Shown here piece after piece: positions 7,007-12,852 of a DNA stretch of 12,852 nucleotides. Location: positions 1 to 12,852 of the forward strand of contig JAXIHJ010000094.1 of NCBI GenBank assembly GCA_034189755.1, given 5' to 3'. The notes beneath the pieces are model-generated. The model saw nothing but the letters and a program-made list of their open reading frames with translations. It did not search any database and was not told the DNA's origin. The DNA is from JAXIHJ01 sp034189755. GTDB lineage: Bacteria; Planctomycetota; Phycisphaerae; SM23-33. A program made the position numbers and the translations under genes. Within the stretch, counting starts at the first letter, position 1, and every line of letters begins with the position of its first letter.

Positions 7007-8404
7007 TCAGACCAGGTATTTTTTATCCACGCGGCTGAAGCGTTTGGCCTGCTTCGCCGTTTCCTCATGGCCCGCCCGGCCCATGAGCGCGAAGGTGGCC
7101 TGCTTGCCAAGCTCGACGGCCGGCTGATCATAGGCGTCGACGTCCAGCAGCTCGCCCATCAGGCTCGTGGTGAACTCATAAAGATAGATAAACTCACCGA
7201 CGGCGTGCGGCGTAATTTCGTCGAACCTGATCGTAACCGAAGGCCGCTGCGACGTAGCCAGCGCATACTCGGTGGCGTTTTTTTCCGTATTCAACAGCGC
7301 GGTGAGTCTTTTCTTGTGCAGGTACGCCAGGTGTGGAATGTCCGCAAAGGCGACCGGGATGCGCACATCCCTCGGATGCTTTTTGACCTCCAGGAAGATG
7401 AAGAGCTTGTCGTTCGGCCCCTCGCGGTAAAGCTGCACCTGGCTGTGCTGGTCGGTCGCGCCGAGCGCCTTTATCGGCGTCGGGCCGGTGAAAATTTCGT
7501 TGCCCCGCCGGTCCAGCCTTTTGCCGAGCGACTCGGCCCAGAGCTGGCGGTACCAATCGGCCAGCGGGTACAGGCGGTTGGAGTAGGGCATCATCACGTG
7601 CATCGTCTTGTTCTTCTTTGCGAACATCAGGTACTTGATCGCCGCCAACATGCAGGCCGGGTTGGCTCGCCAGTCGGTGTTTTCCGTGCGCCGCTTCATG
7701 TCAGCCGCCCCGGCCAGAAGCTCATCGATGTCGATGCCGCACATCGCCGCACTAAACAAGCCCACCGCCGACAGGACGCTGAACCGCCCGCCGACGTCGG
7801 GCGGGACGGGCAGCTCGGCGTAGCCTTCGGCGGCGGCCAGCTCGTGCAGCGTGCCGGCCGAGGCGTCGGTCGTCGCGACGATCCGTTCGGCAAAGCGAGG
7901 TCCGAGCTTCTTGCTGAGCGCATCGCGGACGATCATAAACTGGCCGGCCGTCTCGGCCGTCTCGCCGGACTTGGAAATGACGTTGACCAAAGTGGACTTC
8001 AGCCGCCGGCCAACGAACTTCAGCATATCGGCCATCATGGTCGGGTCGGCATTGTCCAGAACGAACAGCCTCGGCCCGCCGCGTTTGCTCTCGGACAGCA
8101 GATTGTACGTAATCGGATTAAGCGCCGCCTGCAAAGCCAGGTTGCCCAACGCGCTGCCGCCGATGCCGAGGACGATCATGTCGGTGGTGTTGTCGCGGTA
8201 GCGATCGACCAGCACCTTGACCTGCCGGCGATACTCCGGCCGGCCCGGCAGCTTGGCGTAGCCCAGCGTGCCGGCGGCGACCTGGTCCATGATCGACTCG
8301 TGGGCCGCCCTGAGCCGACACTCCAGCGCAGCGAGATCCCCGGCATTGACGCCGTCGGCGCCGACTCTCTTGGCCGTGGCGTTCTTCCAGTAAAGCTGAA
8401 TCAT
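7007..8404 (-). CDS. pgi: Glucose-6-phosphate isomerase
   Basis: Pgi interconverts glucose 6-phosphate and fructose 6-phosphate in the cytoplasm, serving glycolysis and gluconeogenesis. The 465-residue product matches the shorter bacterial PGI type (~450). Visible motifs are GIGGSALG (80-87), phosphate-binding SKSGETAET (144-152), VGGRFSVLSAVG (signature 1, 204-215), QLWAESLGK with the catalytic Glu291, TDQHSQVQL with His320, and YDQPAVELGK ending in catalytic Lys434 (signature 2). The frame is open further up through a TTG at 8452 and an ATG at 8410. The ATG at 8404 is preferred because AAAGGG (8417-8412) lies seven bases upstream, whereas it is only one base from the 8410 ATG. A tiny ORF with a strong ribosome binding site ends over this Shine-Dalgarno. 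The gene is divergent from thiS and first in the minus-strand block. Confidence 0.95.
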   Translation of the reverse strand: MIQLYWKNATAKRVGADGVNAGDLAALECRLRAAHESIMDQVAAGTLGYAKLPGRPEYRRQVKVLVDRYRDNTTDMIVLGIGGSALGNLALQAALNPITYNLLSESKRGGPRLFVLDNADPTMMADMLKFVGRRLKSTLVNVISKSGETAETAGQFMIVRDALSKKLGPRFAERIVATTDASAGTLHELAAAEGYAELPVPPDVGGRFSVLSAVGLFSAAMCGIDIDELLAGAADMKRRTENTDWRANPACMLAAIKYLMFAKKNKTMHVMMPYSNRLYPLADWYRQLWAESLGKRLDRRGNEIFTGPTPIKALGATDQHSQVQLYREGPNDKLFIFLEVKKHPRDVRIPVAFADIPHLAYLHKKRLTALLNTEKNATEYALATSQRPSVTIRFDEITPHAVGEFIYLYEFTTSLMGELLDVDAYDQPAVELGKQATFALMGRAGHEETAKQAKRFSRVDKKYLV

Positions 8405-8415
8405 TGACATGCCCT

Positions 8416-8475
8416 TTATAAACCAACAAGCCCGGTCCGGCGTTTCGGCCAAAGCTTATGGCAGCCACCGGTCAT
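8416..8475 (-). CDS. Putative 19-residue upstream ORF ahead of pgi
   Basis: On the minus strand ATG (8475-8473) is preceded by AAGGAG (8489-8484) at eight-base spacing, the best Shine-Dalgarno in this intergenic region. It opens a 19-codon frame ending in TAA at 8418-8416. The stop codon overlaps the AAAGGG used for pgi, so ribosomes ending here could pass to pgi. The ten bases AAGGAGTGTT are identical to those at the csp ribosome binding site. The peptide is basic in its middle (KLWPKRR) and has no recognised family. No clear promoter for it or for pgi was found: TTGATA (8481-8476) and CATAAG (8460-8455) have only a 15-base spacer and would start inside the ORF. It could be chance. Confidence 0.35.
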   Translation of the reverse strand: MTGGCHKLWPKRRTGLVGL

Positions 8476-8537
8476 TATCAACACTCCTTGGGCGGCCGAA
8501 CCCGCCTGCCCCGCAGAAAAGAGCAGGCCGCCGGCGG

Positions 8538-8567
8538 TTGACCGGGCCGAGGACAGAAGCCTATAAT
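8538..8567 (+). promoter_or_regulatory. Sigma70-like promoter for thiS-thiG-helicase operon
   Basis: TTGACC (8538-8543) and a perfect TATAAT (8562-8567) are separated by 18 bases, the best promoter in the window. The predicted start near 8574 leaves a leader of about 30 bases before thiS, too short to hold a TPP riboswitch. Confidence 0.75.
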
Positions 8568-8604
8568 CCATTCCTTCGACGTTCGTGCGCCCTGGAGAGT
8601 GCAG

Positions 8605-8802
8605 ATGCGAATCACGGTTAACGGCGAGCAGCAGGATCGCAGCGAGGCGACGGTGGCGGCTCTGGTCGCTGCGCTGGGGCTGGATCCGCTGCTATGCGCG
8701 GTCGAGCGGAACAAGCAGCTAGTACCGCGCGCACGGCACGCCGAAACGGCCTTGGCGGACGGCGATGAATTGGAAATCGTAACGTTGGTCGGCGGAGGCT
8801 GA
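8605..8802 (+). CDS. thiS: Sulfur carrier protein ThiS
   Basis: ThiS is a small ubiquitin-like protein whose C-terminal glycine is adenylated and converted to a thiocarboxylate, giving sulfur to ThiG for the thiazole ring of thiamin. The 65 residues begin MRITVNGE, a typical first beta-strand, and end in the required Gly-Gly as VTLVGGG. The ATG at 8605 is chosen over a GTG two codons earlier because GGAG (8594-8597) is seven bases before the ATG and would overlap the GTG's immediate surroundings. The stop codon is one base from the thiG ATG. The GG codons at the end of thiS also form the GGAGG ribosome binding site for thiG (8794-8798), so the two are tightly coupled. Confidence 0.93.
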   Translation: MRITVNGEQQDRSEATVAALVAALGLDPLLCAVERNKQLVPRARHAETALADGDELEIVTLVGGG

Positions 8803-8803
8803 G

Positions 8804-9616
8804 ATGAACCCACTCAAGATTGGGAATTTTGAAATTCGCAACCGCCTGTTCGTGGGCACGGGCAAGTACGAAACATTCGAGCTGATGGCGGAGGCCCTGG
8901 CCGCCAGCGGCTGCGACGTTGTAACCGTCGCCGTCCGCCGCGAGCGGATGAGCGACAAGGCCGGCCGGAATATCCTGGACTTCATAGACCCGGAATCCTA
9001 CACGCTGCTGCCCAACACCGCCGGCTGTTTCGACGCCGACGAGGCCGTCCGCACGGCCAGGCTGGGACGCGAACTGCTGGAAGGTCTCGGCAACAAGGGC
9101 GCAGGCTGGGTCAAGCTGGAGGTGCTGGGCGATAAAAAGACTCTGCTGCCCGACCCCGTCGGCTCGCTGGAGGCGCTGAAGCAGCTAAAGGCAGAAGACT
9201 TCTGCGTCCTGTGCTACACCAGCGACGATCCGGTTATGGCGCTGCGTCTGAAGGATGCCGGCGCCGCGGCGGTAATGCCCGCCGGCGCGCCGATCGGATC
9301 GGGCCAGGGCATACTAAATGCCGCCAACATCCGTATTATCCTTGAACAGCTCAAGGACGGCGATGCGGATTACCCGGTGATCGTGGACGCCGGCGTCGGC
9401 ACGGCCAGCGACGTAACCATCGCCATGGAACTGGGCGCCGACGGCGTGCTGTTGAACACGGGCATCGCAGGCGCGAAAGACCCGGTGCAAATGGCTGTGG
9501 CGATGCGACAGGCGCTCGAGGCCGGATACATCGCTCGACGCGCCGGGCGAATTCCAAGAAAACTCTACGCCACGGCGTCTTCCCCGCTGGAAGGAGTAAT
9601 AGGCGTAAAGGACTAA
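8804..9616 (+). CDS. thiG: Thiazole synthase ThiG
   Basis: ThiG condenses 1-deoxy-D-xylulose 5-phosphate, dehydroglycine and the sulfur from ThiS thiocarboxylate to make the thiazole phosphate moiety of thiamin. The 270-residue protein is a complete TIM barrel of the usual length. Visible family motifs are LFVGTGKY (16-22), VTVAVRR, LLPNTAGC (68-75), and WVKLEVLGD with the Schiff-base lysine at about 104. MPAGAPIGSGQGI follows, then VDAGVGTASD and a C-terminal ASSPLEG. The start has GGAGG five bases upstream inside thiS. The partner enzyme that makes dehydroglycine (ThiH or ThiO) and the activator ThiF are not in this window, so the rest of the pathway must be encoded elsewhere. The membrane-protein gene follows after 16 bases. 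Confidence 0.95.
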   Translation: MNPLKIGNFEIRNRLFVGTGKYETFELMAEALAASGCDVVTVAVRRERMSDKAGRNILDFIDPESYTLLPNTAGCFDADEAVRTARLGRELLEGLGNKGAGWVKLEVLGDKKTLLPDPVGSLEALKQLKAEDFCVLCYTSDDPVMALRLKDAGAAAVMPAGAPIGSGQGILNAANIRIILEQLKDGDADYPVIVDAGVGTASDVTIAMELGADGVLLNTGIAGAKDPVQMAVAMRQALEAGYIARRAGRIPRKLYATASSPLEGVIGVKD

Positions 9617-9632
9617 TCGGGCGGGCATCGCA

Positions 9633-10100
9633 ATGACAGACCGGCGAACGAAAATCTGCATCTGGATTATTTTTCTGGGCCTGGCGAATTTCCTGGTCTA
9701 CGTCATTCTGTACTGGTTTTTCTGGGGCGAAGCCATCCACGGGCAGGTGGAACTCATCGACGGCAGGCTGCACTATTTTCTACATCCAACCGGCCTGGAA
9801 CAAAAAGGCCCGGAAGTGTCGCGGGGGGTCTTTATCTACAGCGGCATCCACTCCATCAGCATCGCCGCGACAGTCGGGGCGATCATATTGGCCATGCTGA
9901 CGCTGGCCAAGGAGCGGATCGCATCTTCCATGCGTTCGACGATCGTCCGCGGGCGCACGATCATCACGATCCTGGCCACCATCTTCACGATCGTGGTAAT
10001 CCTGTGGACGGCGGTCTTCGTGGCCAGGTTCACCCGGAAGCTGCGGAATCCGCAGGTCGTCGAGACGACAACGCAGCCCGTGGCGAAGGCATGGCGCTAA
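9633..10100 (+). CDS. Hypothetical inner-membrane protein with three predicted helices
   Basis: This is a 155-residue protein with three hydrophobic helices by eye: about 8-31, 68-91 and 109-132. The first loop (about 32-66) is polar (GQVELIDGRLHYFLHPTG) and could form a small beta-hairpin domain. The loop between helices 2 and 3 is basic (KERIASSMRSTIVRGR), which by the positive-inside rule places it in the cytoplasm, with the first loop outside. I recognise no family. It starts 16 bases after thiG with a weak GGGCGGG upstream and its end overlaps the helicase start by ten bases, so it is part of the same transcript. Nothing in it points to thiamin or DNA repair. The overlap and steady reading frame argue for a real gene. 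Confidence 0.7.
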   Translation: MTDRRTKICIWIIFLGLANFLVYVILYWFFWGEAIHGQVELIDGRLHYFLHPTGLEQKGPEVSRGVFIYSGIHSISIAATVGAIILAMLTLAKERIASSMRSTIVRGRTIITILATIFTIVVILWTAVFVARFTRKLRNPQVVETTTQPVAKAWR

Positions 10101-12067
10101 CGGTCGAGGACATTCTCGCCCCCGGCGGGCTTATTTGTCGGCACCTGGACGGCTACGAGCGCCGTGACGAGCAGCTTGATATGGCCGGTGCCGTTCAGGC
10201 GGCCTTTGCCGACTGCGAGCATCTGGTCGTCGAGGCCGGCACGGGCGTGGGAAAAAGCTTCGCCTACCTCGTCCCCGCCATACTCGCCGCCGCCGAGCAG
10301 AAAAAGCGCGTCGTCGTCTCCACCTACACCATCGCGCTTCAGCAGCAGCTCATCGACAAGGACCTGCCGCTGCTCGCCGATGCGCTGCCGGTCTCTTTTT
10401 CCGCCGTGCTGGCCAAGGGCCGAAACAACTATCTGTGCTTTCGCCGGCTGGCCCTGGCCCTTAAAAACCGCCAACGCATCTTTACGTCCCGGCGGCGCCT
10501 CGACCAGCTTCAGCGGCTGGCTGCCTGGGCGATGGAAACGCCCACCGGCTCGTTTCAGGACATCGATTTTGCGATCGCGCCGGACGTGTGGCGGAAGGTC
10601 AGCAGTGATGCGGGCTTCTGCCGCGGCGCCAAGTGCGAGCACTACGGCAAATGCCACCTCCAGGCCGCCCGCAAGCGGATGCAGGGCAGCGACATTGTCG
10701 TCGCCAACCACGCGCTGTTTTTTTCCGATCTGGCGTTGAAGCAAGTCCAGGCCGGCCTGCTGGGGAAATACAACTTTGTCGTCCTGGACGAGGCCCACAC
10801 GGTCGAGCAGGTGGTCAGCGACCACTTCGGGCGGCGCGTTGCGTCGGCCGGCGTCGGACAGTTATTGCGCGAGCTGCACGACGACCGGACCAACCGAGGC
10901 CTGCTGGCGCTGGCTGAGGACCACGACAGCCTCGAAGCCGTTCGCTTCGCTTCAGCCGCGGCGGATGAATTTTTCGACGCGCTGGCCGACTGCAAAATCG
11001 ATCGCAACGGGCGCATCAAGCAGCCGGACATCGTGCCGAACACGCTCACGCCGGCACTCAGGCAGGTAGCCGACAGGCTAAAACACCTGCGACGCCGGCT
11101 CGGTGACGGCGAACAGGCATACGAACTGCTGGGCCAGGAGCAGCGCGCCTGCGAACTGGCCGACATGACCGGCGAACTCGTCGCACAGGCCGACGAGGGG
11201 CACGTCTACTGGAGGACCGTGCGCCCCGGCCGAACCGGACGCAAACCGCTGGTGGCGCTCGCCTCGGCGCCGATCGACGTAGCGCCTATTGTCCGCGAGC
11301 TGGTTTTCGACGAGGTTAATTCGGCCGTGCTTACCAGCGCGACACTGGCGACGTCACGCGGCGGCGAGCACGGGTTTGCATATCTTCACAGCCGGCTTGG
11401 GCTTTCCGAAGGCCGGGAGCTGCTGCTGGCCAGCCCGTTCGACTACCGCCGGCAGGTCAAGCTCTACATCGAGACTCAACTGGGCGACCCGAACGACCTG
11501 GACCGTTTCGCGCCGGCCGCCTGCGAGGCGATCCGGTACTACATCGCAAAGACGCGGGGGCGGTGCTTCGTGCTGTTCACCAGCTACGCGATGCTCCAGG
11601 CGGCGGCTGAGCGGCTGGAAGCCACGGCCCAAAGCGACGACTACGAACTGCTCGTCCAGGGCGGGCCGCTGCCGCGAAACCAGATGCTCAAGCACTTCCG
11701 CATGAGACGCCGCTGCGTGCTGCTGGGGACGATGAGTTTCTGGCAGGGCGTGGACGTCGCCGGCGAGGCGCTGTCGAACGTGATTATCACCAAGCTGCCG
11801 TTCGCCGTGCCGGACGCCCCGCTGATCGAAGCGCGGATCGAAGCCATCCGCGCCAGCGGCGGCAGCCCGTTCGGCGACTATCAACTGCCCGAAGCGGTCA
11901 TCCGTTTCAAGCAGGGCTTCGGCCGGCTGATCCGCTCGCGGTCCGACACCGGCATTGTCGTCGTGCTGGACCATCGCGTCGTAACGCGCCCCTACGGGCG
12001 GCTGTTCCGCCAGGCCCTGCCAGACCTCGAAATCATCCGCGATGAGTTCGCAGGCAGCCGGAAATAA
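10091..12067 (+). CDS. DinG/XPD-type Fe-S ATP-dependent DNA helicase
   Basis: This is a superfamily 2 helicase of the DinG/YoaA/XPD group, which unwinds DNA 5'-3' in repair and clears R-loops or other structures in family members. The 658 residues show Walker A (EAGTGVGKS, GTGVGKS at 50-56) and an ANHALFF motif near 205-211. DEAH lies at 233-236. C-terminal motifs follow: SFWQGVDVAGEAL, KLPFAVPDAP and QGFGRLIRS (608-616). Four cysteines (C116, C177, C182, C188; pattern C-x60-C-x4-C-x5-C) lie between Walker A and DEAH, as for the 4Fe-4S cluster domain. There is no N-terminal exonuclease domain of the kind seen in Firmicute DinG. ATG at 10091 overlaps the previous gene by ten bases; the frame is open from 10004 but that extension lies inside the membrane-protein gene and has no helicase similarity. 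GAAGG lies only one base before the ATG, so initiation may rely on coupling. Confidence 0.92.
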   Translation: MALTVEDILAPGGLICRHLDGYERRDEQLDMAGAVQAAFADCEHLVVEAGTGVGKSFAYLVPAILAAAEQKKRVVVSTYTIALQQQLIDKDLPLLADALPVSFSAVLAKGRNNYLCFRRLALALKNRQRIFTSRRRLDQLQRLAAWAMETPTGSFQDIDFAIAPDVWRKVSSDAGFCRGAKCEHYGKCHLQAARKRMQGSDIVVANHALFFSDLALKQVQAGLLGKYNFVVLDEAHTVEQVVSDHFGRRVASAGVGQLLRELHDDRTNRGLLALAEDHDSLEAVRFASAAADEFFDALADCKIDRNGRIKQPDIVPNTLTPALRQVADRLKHLRRRLGDGEQAYELLGQEQRACELADMTGELVAQADEGHVYWRTVRPGRTGRKPLVALASAPIDVAPIVRELVFDEVNSAVLTSATLATSRGGEHGFAYLHSRLGLSEGRELLLASPFDYRRQVKLYIETQLGDPNDLDRFAPAACEAIRYYIAKTRGRCFVLFTSYAMLQAAAERLEATAQSDDYELLVQGGPLPRNQMLKHFRMRRRCVLLGTMSFWQGVDVAGEALSNVIITKLPFAVPDAPLIEARIEAIRASGGSPFGDYQLPEAVIRFKQGFGRLIRSRSDTGIVVVLDHRVVTRPYGRLFRQALPDLEIIRDEFAGSRK

Positions 12068-12102
12068 GCGACCCCGGCACGACCCGCCCCACCGAAGACA
12101 AA

Positions 12103-12132
12103 AAAGAGGCGCCGCATACGCGGCGCCTCTTT
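12103..12132. terminator. Bidirectional Rho-independent terminator between the helicase gene and csp
   Basis: A perfect stem (GAGGCGCCGC at 12106-12115 with GCGGCGCCTC at 12120-12129) with a four-base loop is extended by A/T pairs on both sides. Six A precede it (12100-12105), giving a strong U-run for csp transcripts; TTT follows on the plus strand for the helicase operon. It is the only terminator between these convergent genes. Confidence 0.9.
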
Positions 12133-12156
12133 CAATTCGCTACAAGATAAAGGCCT

Positions 12157-12198
12157 CCAAACACACTTTACGCATATTTCAGCGGCAGGTGCGTTTGG
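12157..12198 (-). other. Stem-loop in the csp 3' untranslated region
   Basis: Just after the csp stop, CCAAACGCAC (12198-12189) can pair with GTGTGTTTGG (12166-12157) on the minus strand over ten bases including one G-U, leaving a 22-base loop. In plus-strand RNA the same pair is a C-A mismatch, so the structure favours csp mRNA. It could slow 3' decay or be chance. Confidence 0.4.
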
Positions 12199-12206
12199 AC
12201 CACCCG

Positions 12207-12407
12207 TTAAACCTTGCGCACATTGACGGCCTTCGGCCCCTTCGGGCCCTGGGTGACCTCGAAAGTTACGTCGTCGCCTTCAGCCAGCGACTTGAAACCT
12301 TCACCGTCGATGTCTCCATAGTGAACGAACGCGTCCGTGCCGTCCTCAGCCGTGATAAATCCATAACCTTTGGACGCGTTAAACCATTTCACCTTGCCAT
12401 TTGCCAT
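12207..12407 (-). CDS. csp: Cold-shock domain protein (CspA family)
   Basis: The 66-residue protein is a single cold-shock domain, a five-stranded OB fold that binds single-stranded RNA and DNA and acts as an RNA chaperone. It shows the starting GKVKWFNASKGYGFI with RNP1 at KGYGFI, then AFVHYGDI as RNP2, and ends VTQGPKGPKAVNVRKV. The RNP2 aromatic and histidine are kept. The start has AAGGAG (12420-12415) seven bases upstream. The gene is divergent from nothing visible; it converges with the helicase operon and shares its terminator. A candidate promoter at 12668-12639 implies a leader of about 225 bases, which is typical of cold-inducible csp genes, though other members are constitutive. 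Confidence 0.95.
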   Translation of the reverse strand: MANGKVKWFNASKGYGFITAEDGTDAFVHYGDIDGEGFKSLAEGDDVTFEVTQGPKGPKAVNVRKV

Positions 12408-12582
12408 GCTAACACTCCTTCAAAGAAACAGCTATTGTGGATTTGCAAGAGATATGCGCGCAAAGCAACGGTGCACAGAGTTGATTCCACCCAAATGCGG
12501 ATGTGCCCAAAAACTTACACGTCGATATGCAATGCTCACGACTACCCTGCAAACAAGCCCGCTTTTTACCTTCCCGGGCTAT

Positions 12583-12622
12583 GCCTACGGGCCGTGAAAC
12601 GCTTCACAGCTCACCCGCAGGC
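12583..12622 (-). promoter_or_regulatory. Stem-loop in the csp 5' leader
   Basis: In minus-strand RNA GCCTGCGGG (12622-12614) pairs with CCCGTAGGC (12591-12583) over nine bases including one G-U. Inside it a smaller hairpin GTGAA-GCGT-TTCAC (12607-12594) can form. The structure begins about ten bases after the predicted transcription start. Structured leaders act as temperature sensors or stability elements for csp genes in other bacteria; that role here is inferred. Confidence 0.45.
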
Positions 12623-12638
12623 CCAACATCAAGGCTAT

Positions 12639-12668
12639 ATTCTGCCGGAGCGAGGTAACTTTCGTCAA
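12639..12668 (-). promoter_or_regulatory. Candidate csp promoter with AT-rich upstream element
   Basis: On the minus strand TTGACG (12668-12663), an 18-base spacer and CAGAAT (12644-12639) form a sigma70-like promoter (5/6 and 4/6). Directly upstream, 12674-12702 is strongly AT-rich with a seven-A run, like an UP element. The predicted start is near 12632. Confidence 0.5.
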
Positions 12669-12720
12669 GAACTTTCCAAAAAAATATTTGTAGAATATCT
12701 GCTCACGGCAGGCACCAGCA

Positions 12721-12752
12721 TCAGCGATCAGCAGTCAGCGATCAGCGGTCAG
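12721..12752. repeat. Short tandem repeat of 14 bases
   Basis: The unit TCAGCGATCAGC(A/G)G occurs at 12721-12734 and 12735-12748 followed by a third partial TCAG (12749-12752). Each unit contains GATC. The region is non-coding and lies upstream of the csp promoter. It may be part of a dispersed intergenic repeat. Confidence 0.7.
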
Positions 12753-12786
12753 TTTTTGTTCGCGTCGTTCGCGGCTTGTTGAAACC

Positions 12787-12847
12787 GTAATCCGTAATCC
12801 CTGCCTGCCTAGCTGTCGCTAGCCGGGTAGGCAGGAGTAATCCGTAA
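12787..12847. repeat. Imperfect hairpin flanked by 11-base direct repeats
   Basis: GTAATCCGTAA occurs identically at 12787-12797 and 12837-12847. Between them, CCTGCCT...GCCTAGC (12800-12813) pairs with GCTAGCC...AGGCAGG (12818-12835) as an imperfect stem with a bulge and a TGTC loop. This layout resembles a small palindromic repeat or non-autonomous element with target-site duplication. It runs close to the window edge, and the rest of 12753-12852 holds no gene I can support. Confidence 0.55.
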
Positions 12848-12852
12848 CTCGT

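Noticed and set aside
7067..8407. A 446-codon open frame on the plus strand opposite pgi
   Set aside because: pgi on the other strand carries all catalytic motifs. The antisense frame is rich in R, G, V and Q repeats and shows no domain.
8799..8813. GCTGAGATGAACCC resembling a thi-box (TPP riboswitch CTGAGA)
   Set aside because: It spans the thiS stop and thiG start and lacks the second half of the aptamer nearby, so it is a chance match within coding sequence.
12042..12782. A 246-codon plus-strand frame after the helicase gene
   Set aside because: It starts inside the helicase gene, runs through the terminator hairpin, the csp gene, its leader and repeat DNA, and shows no family features.
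12713..12852. CRISPR array at the repeat-rich right end
   Set aside because: The repeats are 11-14 bases, lack regular 30-40-base spacers, and no cas gene is present.
1..12852. tRNA or rRNA genes
   Set aside because: I saw no cloverleaf-like or rRNA-like stretch in the intergenic regions, all of which are short except 12408-12852.

Overview
The window is a GC-rich bacterial chromosomal stretch of housekeeping genes with short intergenic gaps. It most resembles a Planctomycetota genome, perhaps Phycisphaerae. The reasons are an OmpH/Skp-like exported protein, a large lipoprotein of a kind I associate with that phylum, a ~956-residue PurL carrying two PurS-like repeats, and a broken GxxExxY gene inserted in an operon. 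The phylum call is inference from gene content and not a database result.

Layout. Positions 2-688 (+) hold the C-terminal PHP phosphoesterase part of a PolX-type DNA polymerase, cut by the window edge. It converges with a minus-strand block that reads from right to left: pgi (8404-7007), an OmpH-like periplasmic protein (6945-6406), purL (6290-3420), a frameshifted GxxExxY relic flanked by inverted repeats (3410-2888), purQ (2871-2092) and a lipoprotein (2000-804). A strong minus-strand terminator at 718-757 ends the block. purL has its own sigma70-like promoter (6355-6327), so the purine genes can be transcribed apart from pgi and ompH.

The plus-strand block thiS - thiG - three-helix membrane protein - DinG-type helicase (8605-12067) starts from a near-consensus promoter (8538-8567) and ends at a strong hairpin terminator (12103-12132) shared with the convergent cold-shock gene csp (12407-12207). 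csp has a candidate promoter with an AT-rich upstream element and a structured leader of about 225 nt. The right end (12713-12852) is non-coding and rich in short repeats.

How the genes relate. PurL and PurQ together perform step four of purine synthesis; the usual third partner, PurS, appears to be fused twice to PurL. ThiS and ThiG form the thiamin thiazole. Pgi serves glycolysis and gluconeogenesis. PolX and the DinG-type helicase act in DNA repair. No complete novel defence or mobile system is evident. The points most worth a second look are the PurS-PurS-PurL fusion, the GxxExxY cassette between purL and purQ, the csp leader, a mini-ORF ahead of pgi, and the hairpin flanked by direct repeats at the right end.
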